Shown one piece after another: positions 32,362 through 37,778 of a DNA stretch of 37,778 bases. The DNA is from Treponema sp. (GTDB lineage Bacteria; Spirochaetota; Spirochaetia; Treponematales; Treponemataceae): contig JAEEKM010000106.1 in assembly GCA_016282455.1 (NCBI GenBank), positions 1-37,778 on the forward strand. The letters run 5' to 3'. A model generated the notes under the pieces. That model was not told the DNA's origin. It made no database searches and worked only from the letters and a program-made list of their open reading frames with translations. Positions within the stretch are counted from its first letter, which is position 1. Each line of letters opens with the position of its first letter. A program made the position numbers and the translations under genes.

Positions 32362-32519
32362 ATTACAGCAGAGGATGTCATTTTTTTCCCAGAATGTAGT
32401 GAAAGGCATATCACTGCTATAAAGCGGTTCACCGAAAGGTTATCCTCCCGTTAACCGTGTGAATCAAACCCATCAGGTACCGGACAAGTTTTTTCCCAAG
32501 CTTGTCCGGATTTTTTTTT
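32362..32519 (+). ncRNA. Candidate ~155-nt structured small RNA
   Basis: The region between a near-consensus promoter and an intrinsic terminator has no open reading frame with a ribosome site. It folds into three hairpins: 32396-32417 (7-bp stem, loop AAGGCATA), 32426-32465 (7-bp outer stem GGTTCAC/GTGAATC, 5-bp inner stem GGTTA/TAACC, 9-base loop TCCTCCCGT) and the terminator. The middle loop exposes CCUCC, complementary to Shine-Dalgarno sequences. It does not look like SRP RNA, RNase P RNA, tmRNA or a riboswitch I know. An RNA is inferred, not proven. Confidence 0.6.
32480..32519 (+). terminator. Intrinsic terminator of the small RNA
   Basis: A perfect 9-bp GC-containing stem (CCGGACAAG 32480-32488, CTTGTCCGG 32501-32509) followed by A and nine T's. 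Very strong by eye. Confidence 0.85.
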
Positions 32520-32558
32520 GTCCACATTTAATTATTGCAGCTTTTAAGACATAAAAAG

Positions 32559-32729
32559 TTTTCCACAAGTTATCCACAGTTGCTTAAAAATTCGTAAATT
32601 CAGAGAATTCTCACAAACCCTTATTTTATAAGGCTTCCGGGGTTTTTCTGAATTTAACGAATTTTCAAATTTGAATTTTCCAAAAGTTTTCCACAGGTTA
32701 TGAATTTTTCTGTGAATAACTCTGGATAA
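32559..32729. promoter_or_regulatory. Second DnaA-box cluster
   Basis: Boxes at 32559-32567 (TTTTCCACA), 32570-32578 (perfect TTATCCACA, two bases away), 32687-32695 (TTTTCCACA), 32711-32719 on the minus strand (TTATTCACA) and a one-mismatch box at 32721-32729 on the minus strand (TTATCCAGA). The first parS site starts at the next base. No trio tract or long AT-only unwinding stretch is evident, so it may be a DnaA-binding regulatory site or part of a bipartite origin. Confidence 0.65.
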
Positions 32730-32745
32730 TGTTCCACGTGGAACA
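32730..32745. promoter_or_regulatory. parS: parS site 1
   Basis: Perfect 16-bp palindrome TGTTCCACGTGGAACA, the ParB-binding parS consensus (TGTTNCACGTGNAACA). It abuts the second DnaA-box cluster. Confidence 0.93.
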
Positions 32746-33117
32746 ATTTTTAATGAATGTTTTCCTGCTATAAGAATTATTTTGATACAAAATTTATTAA
32801 AAAAAATATTTGACTCGTAAAAGAAGTAAAGATGAGCTTCTCGAAATGACTATTGATATTTAATTTTTCGGACAGCTCCTTTATTGATTATTATATGTCA
32901 CCTTGAATAATTATGTCTTGGTTCAAGTTTATTTTTGTTCTAAATATTCTGATTGGCTTGGTGCTGCATTTTATTCAGGATCGCTTAATTCCATTTTATT
33001 TACCAGAGGTACTTTTCGAAAATTTAATCTTTGAATGCAATTATTATATTTTGAAATAGTGGTAAAAGAAATTGAGAACTAATTGATTATATCCTGCCAA
33101 GTGTTAAATAAAATGGT

Positions 33118-33133
33118 TGTTCCACGTGGAACA
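33118..33133. promoter_or_regulatory. parS: parS site 2
   Basis: Identical 16-bp parS palindrome followed by a run of T's, 388 bp from site 1. The DNA between sites 1 and 2 (32746-33117) is AT-rich with no gene that I can support. Confidence 0.93.
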
Positions 33134-33321
33134 TTTTTTTTACATAACTTGTTTTTGCTTTTATTTTATGACTCCAGCAGAACTTTTATTGCCAGGGATG
33201 TTTTATCGGTTTTAGTGAATCTTTTTTTTCCTTTTATTTTTGACTATATGAATTGCACTTATTTTGTTAATTGAATAAGTTTTGCAATGTAAAGTATTAT
33301 ACTAACAGGAGGGTTTATATT

Positions 33322-33337
33322 TGTTCCACGTGGAACA
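33322..33337. promoter_or_regulatory. parS: parS site 3
   Basis: Identical 16-bp parS palindrome at the right end of the first duplicated unit. Confidence 0.93.
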
Positions 33338-33439
33338 TTTTTTTTGGCTTTTATTTTTGACTAAATGAACTGCATTTATTTTGTTCATTAAATATGTTTT
33401 GCAAGGCAAAGTTTTGTACTGATTGATGGAACTATTATT

Positions 33440-33455
33440 TGTTCCACGTGGAACA
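33440..33455. promoter_or_regulatory. parS: parS site 4
   Basis: Identical 16-bp parS palindrome at the right end of the second duplicated unit. From here to 33748 there is no supportable gene, only a possible degraded repeat remnant near 33700-33725. Confidence 0.93.
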
Positions 33456-33748
33456 ATTGTTTATGAGTATTATCCCAGATTTTGAATTATTGGCTGCTGC
33501 AGATTGTTTACTATTAATTATTTGAACCGATAAGATTTAAAGATGCTTTCAGATGGGGTAGGGCAGATTATTTTCTCTGATATGAACAGAGTTTGTCGAA
33601 TTGTAATTGTGGTATGGGGTAAACTTATTGATTCTTTAAGTGAGCTTGTCTAAAAAGGATAAATTGTGTTGTTTGCACTTCGTCAGGAGCTGTAATCGAC
33701 CCTTGTGCGAAACTGCGGAACTTTGATCTCCGGTTACTGTGTACATTG

Positions 33749-33769
33749 TCATTTTGAGAGCCTCAATGA
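33749..33769. repeat. Diverged REP-like hairpin repeat
   Basis: TCATT-TT-GAG-AGC-CTC-AATGA has the same GAG-AGC-CTC core (reverse orientation) as the 8844-8869 copies but different, still complementary arms. Confidence 0.5.
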
Positions 33770-33795
33770 TCATGAGCAGTAAACTTAATGGTGTA

Positions 33796-33827
33796 AAACT
33801 AAATGTTCCACGTGGAACATTTAGTTT
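33796..33827 (-). terminator. 32-bp perfect palindrome containing parS site 5, possible argA terminator
   Basis: The parS palindrome at 33804-33819 is extended by eight further symmetrical bases on each side (AAACTAAA...TTTAGTTT). On the minus strand it lies 10 bases after the argA stop and ends in TTTT, so it could also fold as a terminator hairpin. No T-run longer than four follows. Confidence 0.5.
33804..33819. promoter_or_regulatory. parS: parS site 5
   Basis: Identical 16-bp parS palindrome at the centre of a 32-bp perfect inverted repeat. Confidence 0.93.
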
Positions 33828-33837
33828 ATGGAATAAA

Positions 33838-35208
33838 TTACTGTAAATTTAAGCGCATAAGTTTTGAACCGCGCTCAGGTGTCCAGATAGATTTACGTTT
33901 TTTAGGCAGGGAAGAAATGTCACTGGAAGGAGAAAAACCTAGTTGCTGGAACCAGTCGCTGGTTTGGGTGGTCAAGATAAATACTGATTTTGCTCCATTC
34001 CGTTTTGCTTTTTCCACGAGGAACGAAACAAGTTTTGGCCCGATTCCAACATGAGAGTTTTCTTTATCAACAGCTACACCTGCAATTTCCATTTGCCCGT
34101 CACTGTAAGGAATGAGGGACGCACAGGCACGGATGGCACCATCGATTTCATAAACAATATAGTGCTGGAAGGTATCGGCCAAAGATTCCTGGGTTCTTGG
34201 TAAAAGAATACCTGCAGAAACAAATGGCTGCATTAAAGATAGAACTGCAGAAATATCATCCCTGGTCATTTCACGAATGCCGCCATAGTTATTCTGGTAA
34301 ATCATAGTTCCAGAACCAAGGTCAGAGAATATTTCGCAGGGAAGAGTTCCGTCAAGCGATCCGTTCAGAATATGAACACGAGTTACTCCAGAAGAACAGG
34401 CATTTCTGGCAAGTTTAAGCAGAGAACACAATTTTTCTTTAGAAACTACCGACTGTTTGATAGTATTTTCTGAATCTGTTCCACATGGAGCATTTTCTTC
34501 CAGAAAAGCATCAACTTCTTCAATGTTTAATGCCGGTACCGAACCGTTGGTAGATAAACCTACACTTTGTGGAATCGTAAACCGAACATTCGATATTTCA
34601 GCTCCAGGGAGAAGGTAGAATAATTTATCCGCCTGCAAATGAACGGCTATTTGTTGAGCAAGATGAATGGAAGAAATATTATAGGGCTTTCCTGCTGCAC
34701 TCCAACCAATGCAGGGAAAAATCGGAATAAAGCCAGAGTCCAAAACTGTTTTTATGGAATCTATTTCAAGTTTGTCAATTTCACCGCTGGTGGCATAGTC
34801 AAAACCCTCAATAACTCCTTTGCCCCTGGCACGAACCCAGTTACCAATAACTGCCCGTTCCTTTTCTCCGGCCAGAGCTGTCATCACCTGGTTTGAAACA
34901 TCAAAGGCTGCCATCTTTATCATGGGCATTGCATCTTCGGAAGTAATTCTGTCCCCATTGTGGTAATTCCACTTAATCTTTGCGGAAGAAAGAATTTCAT
35001 CAATCCTACGGCTGGCTCCCGGAACCATAATCACTCTGAGTCCGGCTTCATGAAGAAGATGAATGTCTTTAATGTGACTTAAAAATACCGGCGTGTCGAT
35101 CAGAGTCTCTTCGAGGTAGATAATGACCAGTGCGTTTTTGAACCGGCGCATGTATCTGATAACATCCCGGATGTGTCCTGCTTTTTCCTGAATAACTGTT
35201 TCCTGCAT
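33838..35208 (-). CDS. argA: N-acetylglutamate synthase (ArgA)
   Basis: 456 residues in the classic ArgA arrangement: an amino-acid-kinase-like domain (1 to about 300, with VIIYLEETLID, VMVPGASRRIDE-type and ADKLFYLLPGAE segments) and a C-terminal GNAT acetyltransferase domain (MTRDDISAVLSLMQPF ... AGVAVDKENSHVGIGPKLVSFLVEKAK, the acetyl-CoA-binding loop). It makes N-acetylglutamate from acetyl-CoA and glutamate, the first step of arginine synthesis. No Shine-Dalgarno; a perfect TTGACA and AATACT with 17-bp spacing lie six bases before ATG. The gene carries an internal parS-like sequence (34477-34492). Confidence 0.92.
   Translation of the reverse strand: MQETVIQEKAGHIRDVIRYMRRFKNALVIIYLEETLIDTPVFLSHIKDIHLLHEAGLRVIMVPGASRRIDEILSSAKIKWNYHNGDRITSEDAMPMIKMAAFDVSNQVMTALAGEKERAVIGNWVRARGKGVIEGFDYATSGEIDKLEIDSIKTVLDSGFIPIFPCIGWSAAGKPYNISSIHLAQQIAVHLQADKLFYLLPGAEISNVRFTIPQSVGLSTNGSVPALNIEEVDAFLEENAPCGTDSENTIKQSVVSKEKLCSLLKLARNACSSGVTRVHILNGSLDGTLPCEIFSDLGSGTMIYQNNYGGIREMTRDDISAVLSLMQPFVSAGILLPRTQESLADTFQHYIVYEIDGAIRACASLIPYSDGQMEIAGVAVDKENSHVGIGPKLVSFLVEKAKRNGAKSVFILTTQTSDWFQQLGFSPSSDISSLPKKRKSIWTPERGSKLMRLNLQ
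34477..34492. promoter_or_regulatory. Degenerate parS-like site inside argA
   Basis: TGTTCCACATGGAGCA matches the five perfect parS sites at 14 of 16 bases. It may be a weak ParB site or chance. Confidence 0.3.
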
Positions 35209-35214
35209 GTTTCA

Positions 35215-35243
35215 AGTATTGCGCTTGAAAGAAAAAGTGTCAA
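35215..35243 (-). promoter_or_regulatory. argA promoter
   Basis: Perfect TTGACA (35243-35238), a 17-bp spacer and AATACT (35220-35215), six bases before the argA ATG. The -35 overlaps the stop codon of queH. Confidence 0.65.
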
Positions 35244-35866
35244 GGCATGGAATAAATGCAGCCGCAGTAGTCCTGTCTGTAAAGACCATATTCTGCACTT
35301 ATATCTCTGCTGCGTAAAAAGCCGCCCTTTTTCTTAAAATCAGAAGGAAGATAATTAACGGGAAATATCCCGTCAAGTGTATAGCCTATATCATTTATCT
35401 TTTGAGCATCTTTATGAGGACTGATGGAAAGAGTTGTAGCAAAAAAATCAAAACCATTTTCACTTGCATACTGAGCTGCTTTTTTCATACGGAGTTCATA
35501 GCATCTGCGGCAGCGTTCACCTTTTTCTGCTTCATGTGCAAGTTCAGGTTCATTTTTTGTATTCACGGCATCAAAAAATTCAGAAGTAATATAAGGGGCT
35601 TCAATTAGTTCTATGTCTTTGGCAAGAGGATAACGGAAAAGAAATTTTTTCAGTTCGTCGAGTCGTCTTTCGTATTCTTCCTTGGGGTGAATGTTAGGAT
35701 TATAATAATAGATGGTAATTTTAAAATGCTGGCTCAGTCGTTCAAGAACATGAGAGGAACAGGGAGCACAGCAGGCATGCAAAAGAAGTTTGGGTTTTAA
35801 ATTTTGTTCAGAAAGAGATGCAATAATATTTTCCATCTGCAGATTGTAGTCTTGTTTTTGTGCCAT
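35240..35866 (-). CDS. queH: Epoxyqueuosine reductase QueH
   Basis: 208 residues of the QueH (former DUF208) family, the last enzyme of tRNA queuosine synthesis in many bacteria that lack QueG. It has LLHACCAPCSSHVLERL near the N-terminus, YYNPNIHPKEEYERRL, ERCRRCYELR in the middle and DYCGCIYS at the C-terminus; these cysteines bind an Fe-S cluster and a metal. The C-terminal segment GGFLRSRDISAEYGLYRQ is also typical. No Shine-Dalgarno; extended -10 TGATATTAT (35881-35873) ends six bases before ATG. Confidence 0.93.
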   Translation of the reverse strand: MAQKQDYNLQMENIIASLSEQNLKPKLLLHACCAPCSSHVLERLSQHFKITIYYYNPNIHPKEEYERRLDELKKFLFRYPLAKDIELIEAPYITSEFFDAVNTKNEPELAHEAEKGERCRRCYELRMKKAAQYASENGFDFFATTLSISPHKDAQKINDIGYTLDGIFPVNYLPSDFKKKGGFLRSRDISAEYGLYRQDYCGCIYSMP

Positions 35867-35872
35867 GAAGAA

Positions 35873-35881
35873 ATAATATCA
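35873..35881 (-). promoter_or_regulatory. Extended -10 promoter of queH
   Basis: TGATATTAT on the minus strand, six bases before the queH ATG, with no clear -35. The 248-bp queH-arginase spacer also contains an imperfect hairpin (35897-35921) and no gene. Confidence 0.45.
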
Positions 35882-36098
35882 CAAAGAAAAAAAATGTGCC
35901 ACCTGAAAAACTTCCAGATGGCAGCGCGCGTGACTTGTATGTGTGGTACAAGTGAATTTCCAAAAAGATCTGGATTTTATCACGCAATTATATGTTAAGG
36001 CATAAATAGTAAGATGAGAATAATCCTGCACTTATAGTTCAAAAAAAATCTTAAAGAGAAAGACCAGGTTTTTATCTGTTCCAAGAAAAAGAAAAAAG

Positions 36099-36107
36099 TG
36101 ATAGAAT
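36099..36107 (+). promoter_or_regulatory. Extended -10 promoter of the arginase gene
   Basis: TGATAGAAT ends seven bases before ATG 36115. It overlaps an earlier in-frame ATG (36106), which argues for 36115 as the true start. Confidence 0.45.
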
Positions 36108-36114
36108 GACTTTT

Positions 36115-37026
36115 ATGGAAGTACATATTTTGGAAGCTCCGCTTGATTTTGGCGGCATGAGACATGGAAGTGATATGGGACCTTCTGCAATTCGTCTTGC
36201 AGGTCTCCGTTCAAAGCTTGAAGATTTGGGACACAAAGTTATTCTTACAAGAAATTCCTTTAATATTGAACCTCAGGAATTTGCTGATGTTGGTACAAAT
36301 CCAAAAGCAAAATATCTTGGGCCGATTGTAAGAACCTGTTCTTCCATTGCTGATGAAGTTTCTTCAGTTGTAAAAGGCGGTGGATTTCCACTGCTGCTTG
36401 GTGGTGACCATTCCATAGTACTTGGTTCTCTTGCAGGCCTGGATGATGTTTACCGGGAGAGTGGAAAAAGACTCGGGGTTTTGTATGTAGATGCCCATGG
36501 AGATTTTAATACTGTAGATACAACTCCAACTGGAAATATTCACGGGGAGTGTCTTGCGGCAAGTGCAGGTTATGGCCTGTCTGACCTGGTGAACCTGCAT
36601 CATGATGGAAGAAAAGTGAACCCGGAGAACATTTGTTTTGTGGGTGTGCGTGACCTTGATCCCGGTGAAAAAAAACTCATGCACGAAGCAGGGGTGACTG
36701 TTTTTACCATGAGTGATATTGACCGCCATGGATTTTCTGCTATCCTGAAAAAAGTAAAATTGTTTTTTAAGACCAGATGTGATGTTGTTCATATCAGTTT
36801 TGACATGGATGCCCTTGACCCCACTCTTGCTCCCGGAACTGGTGTTCCTGTTCCAGGTGGATTAAATTACCGGGAAGGACTTATGTTAATGGAAGAAATG
36901 TGTTCACTTAAAATGGTTAAGTCAATGGAAATTGTTGAAGTGAATCCAATTCTTGATGTGAGAAATCAAACTGCCCTTATGGCAGTGAGTCTTGCAACCC
37001 GCCTGCTTGGAGAAAAACTTTACTAG
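36115..37026 (+). CDS. rocF: Arginase (ureohydrolase family)
   Basis: 303 residues of the binuclear-manganese ureohydrolase family, closest to arginase. Metal ligands are in GGDHSIVLG, DAHGDFN and SFDMDALDP; the arginase-type loop APGTGVPVPGGL and the C-terminal EVNPILD are present, and the N-terminal PLDFGGMRHGSDMGPSAIR is the conserved start. It should split arginine to ornithine and urea in the cytosol. Agmatinase is less likely given the GTGVPVPGG loop. ATG 36115 is chosen over 36106 because of the promoter position. It converges on the downstream gene with a 12-bp gap. Confidence 0.92.
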   Translation: MEVHILEAPLDFGGMRHGSDMGPSAIRLAGLRSKLEDLGHKVILTRNSFNIEPQEFADVGTNPKAKYLGPIVRTCSSIADEVSSVVKGGGFPLLLGGDHSIVLGSLAGLDDVYRESGKRLGVLYVDAHGDFNTVDTTPTGNIHGECLAASAGYGLSDLVNLHHDGRKVNPENICFVGVRDLDPGEKKLMHEAGVTVFTMSDIDRHGFSAILKKVKLFFKTRCDVVHISFDMDALDPTLAPGTGVPVPGGLNYREGLMLMEEMCSLKMVKSMEIVEVNPILDVRNQTALMAVSLATRLLGEKLY

Positions 37027-37038
37027 AATAAGTTTTTA

Positions 37039-37778
37039 TTAAAGCTGTTCCAGAGTGGTAAGATGCTTTTCCAATTTTCCGCTGATGATAAAATCAGTGA
37101 GTGCAAGCTGATCCAGATAGGACAGGGTGCAGTCAAAGGTTGTGTAGCGGGAAGTGTACTCAAGGGAGAGTTTATGGGGAAGCACAATCCAGGAGGAATT
37201 TATACCCTTGTCCAAAAGATGACGGAAAGAATTTAAGTAAATAACCTTATCTCTGATATCATGCTGCTTAAAAGTTCCGTTTGAACCTTTGGAAGTATTA
37301 GTGTCAAATTCAATAATGTAGCGATAGGGGGCAGCAGAAGCCCAGCTTAGAATTTCTGCCTTACGCTGATCCATTAAAGTTTTATCACCTCCTGCAAGAC
37401 AATCTGAAGGTGTGACAAATACAAGATTGCAACCGGAAGTAACAAGATAGTCCATGTTAAGACCTGCTTCATCAAGAGGAATTTCTTTTACCTGAATACC
37501 GGCATCAAGAAAAACGTGACGTATGGTATCGTCGGTGTCTTCTGCAATTGCAACTGTCGGAACAATTTCCGGGAGGTTTCCCATTACCATGTGTTCCGCT
37601 CTGCTCAAAAGACCCATTCCGGTAACCTTGCTGTAGGGGGAATTGATGCTGTTAAGGCGGAGTACATTGTAAAGAAGCTGTTCAATACAGGAACCGACAA
37701 TTATATTTTCTGTTTTGGCATTTACTTTATGGAAGTTATACATAAAGGCAGAAAGGGCAGTTCTGAAAGTTTCATCAC
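37039..37778 (-). CDS. MocR-like regulator, aminotransferase-like part only (cut by window edge)
   Basis: The frame stays open to the right edge, so the N-terminus, where a GntR-type helix-turn-helix would lie, is missing. The visible ~246 residues follow the aminotransferase fold of MocR/PdxR regulators: FRTALSAFMYNFHKVNAKTENIIVGSCIEQLLYNVL matches the helix and glycine-rich start, and VFVTPSDCLAGG and IIEFDTN follow in order. The strand that normally reads Y-GTFSK with the PLP-binding lysine is YLNSFRH, so the Schiff-base lysine seems lost; DDYDSE is replaced by EFDTNT. Inference: a sensor-like domain that no longer uses PLP in the usual way. Ligand and targets are unknown. Confidence 0.6.
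   Translation of the reverse strand, partial: DETFRTALSAFMYNFHKVNAKTENIIVGSCIEQLLYNVLRLNSINSPYSKVTGMGLLSRAEHMVMGNLPEIVPTVAIAEDTDDTIRHVFLDAGIQVKEIPLDEAGLNMDYLVTSGCNLVFVTPSDCLAGGDKTLMDQRKAEILSWASAAPYRYIIEFDTNTSKGSNGTFKQHDIRDKVIYLNSFRHLLDKGINSSWIVLPHKLSLEYTSRYTTFDCTLSYLDQLALTDFIISGKLEKHLTTLEQL

Larger units (their letters stand above)
33231..33455. repeat. Tandem imperfect duplication carrying parS sites 3 and 4
   Basis: Two ~107-bp units (33231-33337 and 33348-33455) share the start CTTTTATTTTTGACTA, the middle TTATTTTGTT...TTTTGCAA and a parS at their right ends, with many substitutions and one single-base indel. Offset is 117-118 bp. Confidence 0.8.

Noticed and set aside
32362..32519. Candidate small RNA as SRP RNA, RNase P RNA, tmRNA or a known riboswitch
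   Set aside because: None of the hallmark motifs (for example the GGAA tetraloop helix of SRP) is present, and no gene follows on the same strand for a riboswitch to control.
33083..33274. 63-residue open frame in the parS region
   Set aside because: Phe/Leu-rich translation of T-rich DNA, spans a parS site, no ribosome site.
32262..33837. parA or parB beside the parS sites
   Set aside because: No open frame in the segment or in the flanking genes resembles ParA or ParB.

Overview
This window looks like the replication-origin region of a host-associated Treponema-type spirochaete. The evidence is the gene order dnaA-dnaN-recF-DUF721-rpmH-rnpA-yidD-yidC-jag, an archaeal-type PheRS beta chain (typical of spirochaetes), AT-rich spacers and the general protein character. 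No rRNA or tRNA gene was seen. The species cannot be named from the sequence alone.

Left part (1-17.8 kb) is a mixed housekeeping and accessory region: a small membrane protein divergent from a metallophosphoesterase; an XRE regulator fused to a desulfoferrodoxin/superoxide-reductase domain; an HD (p)ppGpp-hydrolase-like protein; Tex; an SF1 helicase whose C-terminal Cas4/AddB-like nuclease domain continues in a second, overlapping gene; a patch of hairpin repeats; an FtsH-like ATPase without its protease half; a ZIP metal transporter; PheT with an added tRNA-binding domain; a uracil-DNA-glycosylase-like protein; HrpB; and a Gx-type transporter.

Middle part (17.8-32.3 kb) is the leftward, minus-strand origin cluster: a cyclophilin-FKBP lipoprotein, a secreted protein, jag, yidC, yidD, rnpA, rpmH, the DUF721/DciA gene, recF, dnaN and dnaA. 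It is followed by gyrB-gyrA on the plus strand. The dnaA-dnaN spacer (25947-26266) carries DnaA boxes, a GC step and six TAG/TAA triplets next to an AT-rich stretch. This is the layout of a bacterial basal origin-unwinding system, so replication most likely starts here.

Right part (32.3-37.8 kb) begins with a 1.58-kb gene-free segment after gyrA. It holds a probable small RNA with its own promoter and terminator, a second DnaA-box cluster, and five perfect 16-bp parS sites (TGTTCCACGTGGAACA), two of them in a tandem duplication and one at the centre of a 32-bp perfect palindrome at the end of argA. No parA or parB is in the window. argA, queH, arginase and an edge-truncated MocR-like protein follow.

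A recurring feature is that many genes that lead a transcription unit have a sigma70-type -10 box only 6-7 bases before the start codon and no Shine-Dalgarno. Genes inside operons usually do have a Shine-Dalgarno. This suggests that leaderless mRNAs are common here, including for dnaA.
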